A stretch of DNA of 64,000 nucleotides from Arthrobacter sp. H35-D1 (lineage in GTDB: Bacteria; Actinomycetota; Actinomycetes; Actinomycetales; Micrococcaceae): the NCBI RefSeq assembly GCF_030063185.1, contig NZ_JASISP010000005.1:62001-126000 (forward strand), read 5' to 3'. Both the position numbers and the translations under genes were made by a program. Positions within the stretch are counted from its first letter, which is position 1, and each line of letters opens with the position of its first letter. The notes beneath the pieces were generated by a model. That model was not told the DNA's origin. It searched no databases and saw nothing but the letters and a program-made list of their open reading frames with translations. Below are positions 1 through 9,219 of the stretch, piece by piece.

Positions 1-1
1 C

Positions 2-1018
2 GAGCCGTTCTCGCTGCAGTTCTACGAGTCCGTACGCAACCTCGAGGCCACACTTCGCGCTGGTATCACCTCCGCCCGCGACGCTGGGGGCGCCGACCTG
101 GGCGCCAAGGTCGCCCAGGAATCCGGGCTGCTCCAGGGACCCAGGCTGAGACTCGCAATCAGCATCATGTCCCAAACCGGCGGCCACGGCGACTTTTGGA
201 TGCCCTCAGGAGTCTCCTCCCCCGCGCTGGGCCCACACCCCGGCCGGCCCAGCGGTGTGGCAGACGGCGTCGAGGAAGTCCGCAAGGCCGTGCGCACGCT
301 CCTGCGCGCCGGTGCCGACCAGATCAAGATCTGCTCTACTGGAGGAGTCCTCTCCCCCACCGACGACCCGCGCCACTCGCAGTTCAGCCTCGAAGAGATC
401 AAGGTCATTGTTGAGGAAGCCGAGACCCAAGGCAAGTACGTCATGTCCCACGCGCAAGGCACCGCGGGGATCCGCAACGCGCTGGACGCCGGCGTGCGCA
501 CCATCGAGCACGGCATCTACCTTGACGACGAGACCATCCAAGCGTTCCTGGACCGCGATGCGTACTTGGTCCCCACGCTGGCCGCCCCCGCTGCGGTCAT
601 CAAAAAGGCCGAGGCCGGCAACAGCGGCTTGCCGCAACAGGTGATCGACAAGGCCTACCGGGTGTACGACGACCATCTGGCCTCGGTGAGCCGTGCCATC
701 GAGGCGGGCGTGAAGATCGGAATGGGCACCGATTCAGGAGTTGGCGTCCATGGCGAGAACCTTGAGGAACTAGCCCTGTTGGCTGGCGCAGGGATGTCGC
801 TGCGCCAGGTGTTGGCCTCCACAACCTCGATCGCCGGTGAACTCATCACCCCTGTCGGTGCAGTGGGCAGGCTGGCCGAGAACTACCTGGCCGACGCCGT
901 CGTCCTCAACGGAAAACTGGAGTCGACCGACCAACTGTCCGGCCTCCGTTCCATGATCGAGCGGGTCTTCCAGAACGGCGTCCAACAATTCGAAACCGAA
1001 ACCTCCCAGCAGCACTGA
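2..1018 (+). CDS. Amidohydrolase family protein (5' partial)
   Basis: This is the C-terminal part of a metal-dependent amidohydrolase of the imidazolonepropionase/Xaa-Pro dipeptidase type. The frame is open from the window edge, so the N-terminus with the first metal-binding HxH lies outside. Visible family features are a TGGHGD segment, QIKICSTGG (candidate carboxylated or active-site Lys), SHAQGT and IEHG (metal-ligand histidines), and MGTDSG near the C-terminus (catalytic Asp). The product is probably a cytoplasmic hydrolase of cyclic amides or N-acyl/prolyl peptides; the exact substrate cannot be read from the sequence. The next gene starts 16 bases downstream and encodes a membrane transporter, suggesting uptake plus hydrolysis of one compound. 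Confidence 0.85.
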   Translation, partial: EPFSLQFYESVRNLEATLRAGITSARDAGGADLGAKVAQESGLLQGPRLRLAISIMSQTGGHGDFWMPSGVSSPALGPHPGRPSGVADGVEEVRKAVRTLLRAGADQIKICSTGGVLSPTDDPRHSQFSLEEIKVIVEEAETQGKYVMSHAQGTAGIRNALDAGVRTIEHGIYLDDETIQAFLDRDAYLVPTLAAPAAVIKKAEAGNSGLPQQVIDKAYRVYDDHLASVSRAIEAGVKIGMGTDSGVGVHGENLEELALLAGAGMSLRQVLASTTSIAGELITPVGAVGRLAENYLADAVVLNGKLESTDQLSGLRSMIERVFQNGVQQFETETSQQH

Positions 1019-1034
1019 TCCAAGGACAAACAAC

Positions 1035-2255
1035 ATGTTTGAATCACCGGTCTATGTGGTCACCATCATTTTGGCGTTGCTGGCCTTCGCCGAAGTCCTT
1101 TCCCTCGTCACCAAAGCGTGGGTTCCCTCGCTGCTGGTGATCATTGCCGGTTACCTGGTATTGCTGTGGACCGGGGTCCTGCCACCGGACCTGATCCCCA
1201 AATCGGCATTCACCACCGTGGGAGTCGTGCTGGTCGGCGCCGTAATCGCCCACATGGGCACCCTGATCCCGCTGCGGCAGATCAAGACGCAGTACAAGGC
1301 CATCCTGATCGCCCTGACCGGGATTCTCTTCGGCGCGGGGCTGATTCTGGCGGTGCTGGGGCCCGTGCTGGGCTACCCGACCGCCGTCGCCGGGACCGGG
1401 CCGGTCACCGGCGGTCTCATCGCCTACCTGATCACCGCACAAAAGCTCACCGAGGCCGGGCTGCCGTCACTGGTGGCGGTCGCTGCGATAGTGCTCGGGC
1501 TGCAGAGCCTTGTCGGCCTGCCGCTGGCCAACATCCTGCTGCGCAAGTACGCGACCAAGCTCCGCGACAACGGCGCGTTCGACGTCCCGGAGGCACCTGC
1601 CCCGTCCGCCTCCCCTAGGGACGACGCAGGGGCCGATTCCGCGGTGGCCGTCCAACAGGTGCTCGCGGCACCTCCCAAGCGCACGTTCCAGCTGGTCCCG
1701 GAGAAGTACCAGCAACCCTCGACCCTGCTATTTCTGCTGTTCATCGCCGCCAGCCTGGCGACCTGGTTGGATTCGCTGACCGGGCTGAACTACGGTGTCT
1801 GGGCGCTGCTGCTGGGCTTGCTGGGCCGCGTACTAGGGGTCTTTCCCGAAAAGGCTATGGAGAAGGCCAACGCCTTCGGTTTCGGGCTCATCGCCGTCAT
1901 CGTCGTCATCATGGCGTCCGTAAGCGCCGTAACGTTCGAGACAGTCAGGGCGACCATCGGACCGGCGATCCTCATCTTGGCCGTCGGAGCAATCGGCATT
2001 ATGATCGGTGGATGGCTGGCGTCCAAACTTTTCAGGTGGGATCCACTCAAGGGCATGCCAATCGCTTTGACCGCCCTCTTCGGCTTCCCTGGCGACTTCA
2101 TGCTCTGCCAGGAAGTCAGCCGCTCCGTCGGCCGGAACGAACACGAACGCAAGGCGATCTTCGACGAACTCGTTACACCCATGCTGGTTGCCGGTTTCAC
2201 CACCGTTACCACCGCTTCCATCCTGGTCGCCTCAATCCTGGTGTCCACGCTCTAG
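1035..2255 (+). CDS. Polytopic membrane protein, putative transporter
   Basis: The product is a 406-residue, very hydrophobic protein with about 11-12 predicted membrane segments in two halves (residues about 1-170 and 225-406). The halves are joined by a hydrophilic Pro/Ala/Asp-rich loop, a layout typical of secondary transporters with an internal repeat. Conserved-looking Gly/Pro stretches are AGTGPVTGG in the first half and FGFPGDFMLCQEVSRS in the second. The start is an ATG with AAGGA eight bases upstream. I do not recognise the family with certainty; GltS-like or 2-hydroxycarboxylate-like carriers are only possibilities. It probably forms an operon with the amidohydrolase upstream and could import its substrate. 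Confidence 0.7.
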   Translation: MFESPVYVVTIILALLAFAEVLSLVTKAWVPSLLVIIAGYLVLLWTGVLPPDLIPKSAFTTVGVVLVGAVIAHMGTLIPLRQIKTQYKAILIALTGILFGAGLILAVLGPVLGYPTAVAGTGPVTGGLIAYLITAQKLTEAGLPSLVAVAAIVLGLQSLVGLPLANILLRKYATKLRDNGAFDVPEAPAPSASPRDDAGADSAVAVQQVLAAPPKRTFQLVPEKYQQPSTLLFLLFIAASLATWLDSLTGLNYGVWALLLGLLGRVLGVFPEKAMEKANAFGFGLIAVIVVIMASVSAVTFETVRATIGPAILILAVGAIGIMIGGWLASKLFRWDPLKGMPIALTALFGFPGDFMLCQEVSRSVGRNEHERKAIFDELVTPMLVAGFTTVTTASILVASILVSTL

Positions 2256-2326
2256 AAGGAGCTTGGTAGGTTGCGGGCGGTTTACGGGCAGGTGGGGGCA
2301 TTTTCCGGCGAGTGCTGCAAAGAGCG

Positions 2327-2887
2327 TCAACCCTTGTTAACGAAGGGAAGATGCAGGGTCCGCTGCGGGCCGGACCGGCCGCCGAGGTACTGTCCGCGAT
2401 CCATAAAACCGGCCTTCAAGTACGCGGCCCTTCCGGCCAGGTTGCGCTCATTCACGCTGAGCACAACGCCTGTGGCAGGCAATCCAAACCGTCGGACCAG
2501 GTCCGCAGCCTGGTTCACGGCCGCCAAAGTGGCCCCTGCGCCATGCCCGAGCCCTTGGCAGCTCCTGTCGATGAGGAAGCCGCGCAGGAGCACTGCGTCG
2601 TCGGCGTCCTGCCAGCCCGCTTCGGTTGCCACTCCCACGTGCAGCACGCCCATGCCAACCACCTTGTCTGCATGACTGCCGGACGGACTGGCCAGGATCG
2701 CGAAAGGGTGCCGTGCCGAGTCCGCCAATGCCGTGGCCAGCATCTCGGCGGGCTCCCCCACAAAGGCCGCCTGGCCCGTTGCCAGCAGCAGACCCGACAC
2801 TTCAGTCGCCAGCCGCTCAAGGACGGGGCCGTCCAAGGACTTCAAGGGGACCACACTGACTTTGCTCTTCAAATGCCGGGTGCTCAA
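2327..2887 (-). CDS. GNAT-family N-acetyltransferase
   Basis: The product is about 186 residues and resembles GNAT acetyltransferases in its C-terminal half. A VVGMGVLHVGV strand is followed by LLRGFLIDRSCQGLGHGAGATLAAVNQ (the acetyl-CoA-binding Q/R-x-x-G-x-G/A region) and by NERNLAGRAAYLKAGF, the usual N-x-x-A-x-x-x-Y-x-x-x-GF ending. The chosen TTG start overlaps the glutaminase stop codon by four bases (TTGA), implying translational coupling; a GTG at 2854 is an alternative. The frame also stays open far into the glutaminase gene, but that extension is Arg/Gly/Pro-rich and looks like a shadow. The substrate is unknown; position suggests cotranscription with glsA. Confidence 0.75.
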   Translation of the reverse strand: MSTRHLKSKVSVVPLKSLDGPVLERLATEVSGLLLATGQAAFVGEPAEMLATALADSARHPFAILASPSGSHADKVVGMGVLHVGVATEAGWQDADDAVLLRGFLIDRSCQGLGHGAGATLAAVNQAADLVRRFGLPATGVVLSVNERNLAGRAAYLKAGFMDRGQYLGGRSGPQRTLHLPFVNKG

Positions 2888-3795
2888 AAAATCGACCAGT
2901 CGGTCTTGGCAGTGAACGCATCCAGGGCGGCGATGCCGGCCATCGAGTTGCCGTTGGGGCCCAGCGCCGGTCCCCACACCGTCACCGAGCAGATGCCGGG
3001 GACGATCGCCACAATGCCTCCGCCCACGCCGCCTTTGCAAGGGACGCCCACACGGTAGGCGAACTCCCCCGCAGCGTCGTAAGTTCCGCAGGTGAGCATC
3101 ACCGCGTTGACGCGCTTGCTCTGGTTGGGGCTCAGGAACGGCGTACCACCCGTTGCGACACCGTTCCGGGCCAGGAACAACGATGCCTTGGCCAGATCTT
3201 CGCACGACATTTTAAGCGCACATTGCTTGAAGTAGTTGGAGAGGACATCGTCCACGGGGTTTTCGAGGTTGCCGTAGCTGGCCAGCAGATGGGCCATGGA
3301 GGCGTTGCGGTGTCCGTGGTCTGCCTCGGAGGCGGCAACCACCTCGTCTACATCGACCTCGGGGTTCCCGGATTCACTGCGCAGCAGCCCACGCACCGAA
3401 GCTGCTGCATCCCCTGTCAATGTCAGCAGCCTGTCGGTCACCACCAATGCGCCGGCGTTGATGAAGGGATTGCGGGGTATGCCCTGGTCCGCCTCGAGCT
3501 GGACCATGGAATTGAAGGGGGTGCCGGACGGTTCGCGAAACACCCTCTTCCAGATGGAGTCGTAGTCATATGACATCACCAGGGCAAGCGAGAAGATCTT
3601 GGAAATGCTCTGAATGGAAAACGGCTGGCGCCAATCCCCCGCACCATACACGCCGCCGTCGGCCATGGCCACGCAGATGCCAAACTTGTCCGGGGAGATT
3701 TCACTCAGGCTGGGAATATAGGAAGCAACCGCCCCCTGCCGGCCCATTGAGCCAATGTTCACCACTATCTCGTCCAGGATCCCCTGCATGTCCAT
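2884..3795 (-). CDS. glsA: Glutaminase A
   Basis: GlsA hydrolyses glutamine to glutamate and ammonia using a serine beta-lactamase-like fold. The protein has 303 residues from the chosen start, matching the usual 300-310. The catalytic SxxK motif is S63-I-S-K66 in FSIQSISK, and family blocks PFINAGALV, YFKQCALKM and the glycine-rich KGGVGGGI are present. The ATG at 3795 has GGAG eight bases upstream; an upstream in-frame TTG at 3837 has no ribosome-binding site. The gene follows the glutamine-type transporter genes glnPH and glnQ on the same strand after a 107-base gap holding a hairpin, so imported glutamine could be deamidated directly. Confidence 0.93.
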   Translation of the reverse strand: MDMQGILDEIVVNIGSMGRQGAVASYIPSLSEISPDKFGICVAMADGGVYGAGDWRQPFSIQSISKIFSLALVMSYDYDSIWKRVFREPSGTPFNSMVQLEADQGIPRNPFINAGALVVTDRLLTLTGDAAASVRGLLRSESGNPEVDVDEVVAASEADHGHRNASMAHLLASYGNLENPVDDVLSNYFKQCALKMSCEDLAKASLFLARNGVATGGTPFLSPNQSKRVNAVMLTCGTYDAAGEFAYRVGVPCKGGVGGGIVAIVPGICSVTVWGPALGPNGNSMAGIAALDAFTAKTDWSIF

Positions 3796-3865
3796 CGCGC
3801 GCGCTCCAAAACTGTTGTGTCGGCGTCGTTCCAACAAACCGTGCCCAAAGTTGTACTAAAAGGTG

Positions 3866-3895
3866 GCAGGGGCCAGCAACCGGGCCGGCCCCTGC
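3866..3895 (-). terminator. Hairpin between glnQ and glsA
   Basis: A perfect 9-bp inverted repeat, GCAGGGGCC/GGCCCCTGC, is separated by 12 bases directly after the glnQ stop. On the minus strand it is followed by CACCTTTTAG, only a short U-tract. It could be a partial terminator or attenuator that lowers glsA expression relative to the transporter. Confidence 0.55.
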
Positions 3896-3902
3896 GAAAG
3901 CG

Positions 3903-4643
3903 CTAGAGAACCTTTGCCAGGAATTCCTGCAGTCGCGGCTGTTGCGCGTTGGAGAACATGGCGTCGGGGGTGCCTTCCTCGCAAATATATCCGTCATCCA
4001 TGAAGATGACACGGTCGGCAACTTCACGGGCGAAGCCCATCTCATGGGTCACCACCACCATGGTCATGCCCTCGGCGGCCAGGTCACGGATGACCTGCAG
4101 CACCTCGCCCACCATCTCCGGGTCAAGGGCGCTGGTGGCCTCGTCGAAGAGCATGATGTCCGGGTTCATGGCCAGCGCGCGTGCAATGGCCACGCGCTGC
4201 TTCTGGCCGCCGGAGAGCGAACCGGGGCGTGCATCGGCCTTCTCGACCAGATCCACGCGCTTGAGCAGGTCCATGCCCTTCGCCCGGGCGGCCGCCTTGT
4301 CCAGCTTCTTCAACTCAACCGGGGCCAGCATGATGTTTTGCAGCACCGTCATGTGCGGGAACAGGTTGAAGTGCTGGAACACCATGCCAATGTTTTGGCG
4401 CACGGCGTTCAGGTCAACCTTCGGGTCCGTCAGGTCAAAACCGTTGACTTCCACGGTGCCGCCACTGGTGTCCTCAAGCTTGTTCAGGCAGCGCAGGAAC
4501 GTGGACTTCCCCGATCCAGAGGGGCCAATGACACACACCACCTCGCCCTCGACAATGTCCACATCAAGGCCCTTGAGCACTTCATTGGCGCCAAAGGACT
4601 TCTTCAGGCCCTTGACACTGATTTTTGCTTTGCTTGCGCTCAT
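3903..4643 (-). CDS. glnQ: Polar amino acid (glutamine-type) ABC transporter ATPase
   Basis: This is the ATP-hydrolysing subunit of a polar amino acid importer of the GlnQ/HisP class, 246 residues, full length. Walker A is GPSGSGKST near residues 40-48, the Q-loop is in FQHFNLFPH, the ABC signature is LSGGQKQR near 145, Walker B with catalytic Glu is [10 protein letters not shown], and the switch His is in VVTHEMGFA. Its ATG overlaps the stop codon of the upstream permease gene by four bases (ATGA), so the two are translationally coupled. The adjacent glutaminase supports glutamine as the substrate, although glutamate or another polar amino acid is possible. Confidence 0.93.
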   Translation of the reverse strand: MSASKAKISVKGLKKSFGANEVLKGLDVDIVEGEVVCVIGPSGSGKSTFLRCLNKLEDTSGGTVEVNGFDLTDPKVDLNAVRQNIGMVFQHFNLFPHMTVLQNIMLAPVELKKLDKAAARAKGMDLLKRVDLVEKADARPGSLSGGQKQRVAIARALAMNPDIMLFDEATSALDPEMVGEVLQVIRDLAAEGMTMVVVTHEMGFAREVADRVIFMDDGYICEEGTPDAMFSNAQQPRLQEFLAKVL

Positions 4644-6178
4644 TTGTTGAACTTCCTGTCCACGACGTTGGAAAGCTGGGTCAAGGCGGTGATGACAATG
4701 AAGTACAGCGCCGCCACAATCAGCAGGGTCTCGCCGGTGCGGAAGTTCGAGGCGTAGATCTGCTGGCCTTGGTAGGTCAATTCCGCAAAGCCGATGACAG
4801 CCAGCAAGGAGGTGTCCTTCAAGGTGATGACGAACTGGTTGATGAACGACGGCGTCATGATCTTGACCGCCTGCGGTACCACTACACGGCGCATGGAGGT
4901 GACGTAGCCCAGGCCCAGGCTGCGGCTGGCTTCCAGCTGTCCGGCGTCGACGGACTGGATGCCGCCGCGGACAATTTCGGTCATGTAGGCACCGGCGTTC
5001 AAGCTCAGGGTGATGACGCCGGCGGCCAGTACACTAAGGGGCTGCCCTGTCATCTGCGGCAGGCCGAAGTAAAAGAAGAACGCTTGCACCAGCAGCGGGG
5101 TGCCGCGGAAGATTGCCACATACGTCGTGGCGATGCCGCGCAGAATCCTGCTTTCGGCGACCTTGAAGAAGCCAAAGACGACGCCAAGCACCAGCGCTAT
5201 GGCCAGCGACAGCACAGTGGCGACCATTGTCAGCCACAGGCCCTTCATCAGCGCCGGAAAGCTGTCCTTGACGAGCTGGAAGAAGCCGCCTTGCTCCTCC
5301 ACCTCGGACTTGGCCAAGTACTTGTCAAGGATCTTCTGGTATTCGCCATTGGCTTTAAGGTTGGCCAAGCCCGAATCGAATGCTGCCAGCAGATCCTGGT
5401 TCTGGCCCTTGTTGACTGCGAACCCGTAGGAACTGCCTTGTTCCTTCTCCGTGACGATCTTCAGTCCATTGTTTTGGCTGACGCCGTAGGCAAGCACCGG
5501 ATAGTCGTCGAAGACGGCCACGGAATTGCCGGCCTTGACGTCGTCGTACATGGTGGCCGAGTCGGCAAGCGCCTTGACCGTGAAGCCGTACTCGCCCTTG
5601 ATGGAGTTGGCGAACGTTTCGCCCTCGCTGCCGCGCTTGGCGACTACAGTTTTTCCCTTGAGGTCTTCGTAGGACTTGATGTCCTGGTTATTTTTGGTAA
5701 CAGCCATCTGCACGCCGGAGTCAAAGTAGGGAGCAGAGAAGTCAAAAACCTTTTTGCGCTCGTCCGTGATGGACATGCCGGCGATGACGCCCGACACTTG
5801 GTTCGACTGCAAGGCCTGCAGTGCGGCGTCGAAGCCAAGGGATTTGACATCAACTTCGAAGCCCTGATCCGTGGCAATGGCCCGCAAGAGGTCCATGTCA
5901 ATGCCCACGAGCTCGCCGCTACCGTCACGGAACTCAAAGGGCGCAAAAGTGGTATCCGTGGCAATCGCGAACGTCTTGCCCTTGACGTCAGTGTGAACGG
6001 CTCCGGTTTGCACGGTCGAACCGAGCGGAAGGGGTGCACTTTGGTCTGCGAGGGTGGCCGGAGCCGTCAGCGCCGACGCCCCGCCGATCCCGAAGAACAT
6101 GATGGCAACAGTAAAAAAGGCGGCGAGAGCGGCAAAAGTGCCACCTCTGCGCCGCCACATGGGTGGACGCCTCAGCAT
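4640..6178 (-). CDS. Fused substrate-binding protein/permease, amino acid ABC transporter
   Basis: This is a 512-residue fusion. An N-terminal membrane-spanning signal segment (about 14-37) is followed by a solute-binding domain (about 65-290, with [21 protein letters not shown]) and a permease domain of about five helices (about 305-505). The permease carries the EAA-type loop [22 protein letters not shown] that docks on GlnQ. The binding domain is therefore tethered to the channel on the outer face, as in other Gram-positive GlnPQ-type importers. The ATG at 6178 is chosen because AAGGGA lies eight bases upstream; 30 in-frame residues upstream have no ribosome-binding site. It is the first gene of the leftward glutamine operon. 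Confidence 0.92.
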   Translation of the reverse strand: MLRRPPMWRRRGGTFAALAAFFTVAIMFFGIGGASALTAPATLADQSAPLPLGSTVQTGAVHTDVKGKTFAIATDTTFAPFEFRDGSGELVGIDMDLLRAIATDQGFEVDVKSLGFDAALQALQSNQVSGVIAGMSITDERKKVFDFSAPYFDSGVQMAVTKNNQDIKSYEDLKGKTVVAKRGSEGETFANSIKGEYGFTVKALADSATMYDDVKAGNSVAVFDDYPVLAYGVSQNNGLKIVTEKEQGSSYGFAVNKGQNQDLLAAFDSGLANLKANGEYQKILDKYLAKSEVEEQGGFFQLVKDSFPALMKGLWLTMVATVLSLAIALVLGVVFGFFKVAESRILRGIATTYVAIFRGTPLLVQAFFFYFGLPQMTGQPLSVLAAGVITLSLNAGAYMTEIVRGGIQSVDAGQLEASRSLGLGYVTSMRRVVVPQAVKIMTPSFINQFVITLKDTSLLAVIGFAELTYQGQQIYASNFRTGETLLIVAALYFIVITALTQLSNVVDRKFNK

Positions 6179-6500
6179 AAATTTTCCCTTGAAATGGTGT
6201 TTCGACCCGCGTTGGCCGAATGAAGTACCCCTCGACGGTACAGGTTTTGCCTGCCCCATGCGATGCACGCCACGATTGCGCTCACCTCACCGGCGCGCTT
6301 GGCGCCACCGACGTCCAACTTTTGAAACGTTGTTCTCTGGATGTCCGTCTCCGACGCGTCGAACATTCGCCGGAAACTTCGTGCAATCGTGGCCCTGCAT
6401 GCACGACTTCCAATGGATAGGCGGCCATCGGTGTTGATTAAGCGTGTCGTATCCGGTGCTCGGGATTGACGGGACCGGTGGTGGAACGCTGCGAATTATT

Positions 6501-6523
6501 CGTATCTATGTACGCGTATCTAT
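6501..6523 (+). promoter_or_regulatory. Direct repeat CGTATCTAT x2 at the HNH promoter
   Basis: CGTATCTAT occurs at 6501-6509 and 6515-6523, a 14-bp period. The second copy abuts the -35 hexamer of the HNH gene promoter. The position is that of an activator or repressor site; the protein that would bind is unknown. Confidence 0.4.
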
Positions 6524-6551
6524 TGCAGTTACATAACGGTGAGGGTATTAT
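6523..6551 (+). promoter_or_regulatory. Sigma-A type promoter of the HNH gene, leaderless
   Basis: TTGCAG (6523-6528), a 17-base spacer and TATTAT (6546-6551) match a vegetative promoter. Only six bases separate the -10 from the ATG, so transcription is predicted to start at or next to the start codon. Confidence 0.7.
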
Positions 6552-6557
6552 GGGGGT

Positions 6558-8969
6558 ATGAGTAGTCGGGAGGAGTTCCCCGGGGACCGGGGCTTTCCAG
6601 CCACAGCGGATGTGGCTGCACTGCTTGGTGCGATCACTCTTCCTTCCATTGAACCCTTTGGCCCTGACACTGCGGCACTGGCAGGCCTGCCGGGGTTTAT
6701 TCCTTTTCCTCCCCCGGTTCCCGAGCCGCCCTCGCGGGTGGGGGTTGCCCGGGCCGTGTACGACGCCGGAATCCAGGCGTTGCTGGTGTTGAAGCGCCTC
6801 GAAGACGCCACCGCGGCCTGCAAGGCAGAACTTGTCGCCCGGATCATCGCAGCAGCGAACGTCGAGGGCACCGCGGTGGGTCTTGATTCCTGGCAGGCAG
6901 GAATCGCCGAAGCCAGTGCCTGCACCGACATCGCCTTGACCCTGTGTCTTCCCGAACGCACTGTCACCGCGCTGGCGCACCACAGCACCGCCCTGACCAC
7001 CACCCACCGACACACCCTGGCAGCACTGCACGCCGGGGTGCTCTCCTACCGCCACGCGGGGCTGATCGTGGATGAATGCAACACCCTGGCCGAAACCCCC
7101 ACCATCACCGCCGAACAGATCACCGTCTTTGAACAACGCCTGCTGCGCCTGGCCCCGGGCACCACAGCCTCCGGATTCGCCTCCAAAGCCCGCCGCGCCA
7201 GGGAAAGCACCCACCCGGAAACCATGACCACCGCCACCCGCCAGGCCTACCGGCACCGGGCCATGACCCTGGACCCCGGACGCGACGGAATGTCCTGGCT
7301 CACCCTGCACATCCCCACCATCAGCGCCGAAGCCATCTGGGTCCACGCCACCCGCACAGCACGCACCATCAAACACAACACCACCGGACCAGGCAACAAC
7401 AACGATGGCAACGGCGGCAAGCCCGGCCGGGGCAGCCAGCAGAGCGATAACGGCAGCGGGGAGCACAGGACCCTGGCGCAACTACGCGTCGACGTCGCCA
7501 CCACCCTCCTCCTCAACCAACAACCCCTCCCCACCCCAGCCAGCAACACCGACAACGGCCACACCGACCACGACAACGCCGATGCTGGTGACAACGGCAA
7601 CACTGGTGCCGGAAAGAACCACTCAGGAAGCAATGCTAGCCACGGTGACGCCAGCACTGGCAGCATGGGCAGCCACAGCAACGATACGGATAGTTCAGAG
7701 CCCCCGAACCAGGCCGGCGACGTCCCGTTCGGTGCGAACTCCGCTTTCGGAGTCTCGCTCATCGAAGAAGCACCGCCATGGGCGCACCGCAACCCCAGCG
7801 ACGACATCGACGACGACGGCGACACAGACACCACAGACGGCGGCGAGGACAACGACGATGCAGACGGTGCCGACGGTGCCGCCAACTCGGATAATGCAGG
7901 ACCCGCCGCCACCGGTGACCAGGAAAGCGCTGCCACCGGCAAAAGTGCCCCTGGCGCAAGCTCCACACAACCCACTGCCAGCGAAAACACCACCACCACC
8001 GGCAACAAGACGATGAAAAACAGCCCCAGAGCCGGCCAAGACGCCGACCCGGATGCGGCGGAACACCCTGCTGGTGCGGGACACCCTGATCGTGTGGAGC
8101 ACGACGGAGGTGAGCCGCCCGAGGCCGGGGTGGAAGACGTGCCCGTGGTCGGGGAACTCCTCAGCGATGGATCAGGCTACATTGACGGGGTCGTGGACGG
8201 AATCCCGGAACATCCCGAACAGGACTACCTCGACCAACTCGAAGCAATCCGAACCCACCACACCATCACCGACCCTCCCATGCCCAAAGCCCTGGTCTTG
8301 GTCACCGTGCCGTTCCTGTCCGCGCTGAACATCACCGATGAACCAGGCGAACTCGTCGGCACCGGCCCCGTCCCCGCCCCGATCGCCCGGAAACTCCTCG
8401 CCAACTCCACCACGTTCCTGCGCGTACTCACCGACCCCGTCACCGATGAGCCCTTGGCAATGAACCCCACCCGATACACGATCCGCGAAACCGAAAAAGC
8501 TGTCCTGCGCGCCCTCGCCGGAGGCTGTTATGTCCCCAACTGCCCCAACCCCGTCATGGACACCGACACCGACCACCTCCAAGCATTCGAACACGGCGGG
8601 GAAACCACCCTGGCCAACCAACGCCCCGCCTGCAAGCGCCACCACCACCTCAAACACTTCACAGACGACAAAGACCAACACGGGAACTACCGCCGCGAAC
8701 ACGACCCCCAACGCACCACGATCCGCCTCCGCGGCTGGAAACCCCTGCCCGCCAACGACGGCACCACCGCCTGGCTCAGCCCCTCCGGCACATACCACCC
8801 ACCCCAATACCAGGAACCCCGACCACCAGCCTTCCCCAAATGGCTCAAGAAAAAACTCAACAACGCCCTCAACACCAACCTCCACACCACCGCACCCACC
8901 ACCAACCCCACCCACACAAGCCCACTAGAACAATTCCTCATCACCTACACCCACAAACACCACAAATAA
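6558..8969 (+). CDS. DUF222 / HNH endonuclease-domain protein (13E12-type)
   Basis: The protein has 803 residues. The N-terminal about 260 residues resemble the DUF222 domain of the actinobacterial 13E12 repeat family. The C-terminus has an HNH nuclease module near residues 654-695: CYVPNC, then DTDHLQAFEHGGETTLANQRPACKRHHHLKH cut here into its key parts, with the DH, N and H-x-x-x-H positions all present. Between them, residues about 270-520 form a low-complexity Asp/Asn/Gly/Thr-rich spacer, longer than in typical members. Such proteins are often multicopy in actinobacteria; their biological role is not established. Codon use in the spacer is strongly C-rich. It is a single-gene unit with its own promoter. 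Confidence 0.85.
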   Translation: MSSREEFPGDRGFPATADVAALLGAITLPSIEPFGPDTAALAGLPGFIPFPPPVPEPPSRVGVARAVYDAGIQALLVLKRLEDATAACKAELVARIIAAANVEGTAVGLDSWQAGIAEASACTDIALTLCLPERTVTALAHHSTALTTTHRHTLAALHAGVLSYRHAGLIVDECNTLAETPTITAEQITVFEQRLLRLAPGTTASGFASKARRARESTHPETMTTATRQAYRHRAMTLDPGRDGMSWLTLHIPTISAEAIWVHATRTARTIKHNTTGPGNNNDGNGGKPGRGSQQSDNGSGEHRTLAQLRVDVATTLLLNQQPLPTPASNTDNGHTDHDNADAGDNGNTGAGKNHSGSNASHGDASTGSMGSHSNDTDSSEPPNQAGDVPFGANSAFGVSLIEEAPPWAHRNPSDDIDDDGDTDTTDGGEDNDDADGADGAANSDNAGPAATGDQESAATGKSAPGASSTQPTASENTTTTGNKTMKNSPRAGQDADPDAAEHPAGAGHPDRVEHDGGEPPEAGVEDVPVVGELLSDGSGYIDGVVDGIPEHPEQDYLDQLEAIRTHHTITDPPMPKALVLVTVPFLSALNITDEPGELVGTGPVPAPIARKLLANSTTFLRVLTDPVTDEPLAMNPTRYTIRETEKAVLRALAGGCYVPNCPNPVMDTDTDHLQAFEHGGETTLANQRPACKRHHHLKHFTDDKDQHGNYRREHDPQRTTIRLRGWKPLPANDGTTAWLSPSGTYHPPQYQEPRPPAFPKWLKKKLNNALNTNLHTTAPTTNPTHTSPLEQFLITYTHKHHK

Positions 8970-9219
8970 CGCCATGGCACAGCCAACGCAGCGATGACGC
9001 GATGAGACCAAAAAGGGCAGAAGATCGCTAAGAAGTTCCTCGCCCGGATGTTGGATGAACAATTCCACGTGGACCGATGTGGGCTGACGCATAGGCGGAC
9101 CAGGTGGTCCGGAATCGGCCAGATCGACCCAAAGCCTCTCGGCCAAGACCGACGCTCACCAACCGGCTTCGAGCGTCACCCTTGGTAAGTAGCTATCGAG
9201 TACGGTGGAGGTGTTCCAG
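8970..9219. other. Intergenic region before the sulfatase
   Basis: No gene is recognised in these 250 bases. The only structure seen is a 16-base inverted repeat at 9096-9111 (CGGACCA-GG-TGGTCCG), which could be an operator or a hairpin. No obvious promoter for the sulfatase was identified. Confidence 0.45.

Larger units (their letters stand above)
6179..6557. other. Divergent intergenic region, glnPH / HNH gene
   Basis: This 379-base non-coding stretch lies between two divergent genes. The right end holds a well-formed rightward promoter and direct repeats (annotated separately) and is AT-rich compared with its surroundings. I could not assign a clear leftward promoter for glnPH. No convincing ORF is present. 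Confidence 0.6.

Noticed and set aside
2888-3205. N-terminal extension of the GNAT frame into glutaminase
   Set aside because: Arg/Gly/Pro-rich sequence without domain features, overlapping a clear glsA coding region; the true start is at the glsA stop.
4625-6223. 532-codon open frame on the plus strand over the glutamine transporter
   Set aside because: It lies opposite the glnPH permease, whose domains are unmistakable. Its His/Gln/Asp-rich composition is typical of a shadow frame.
8997-9140. Possible degraded coding sequence before the sulfatase (reading KKFLARMLDEQFHVDRCG)
   Set aside because: The fragment is short, has no start or ribosome-binding site and no recognised similarity.
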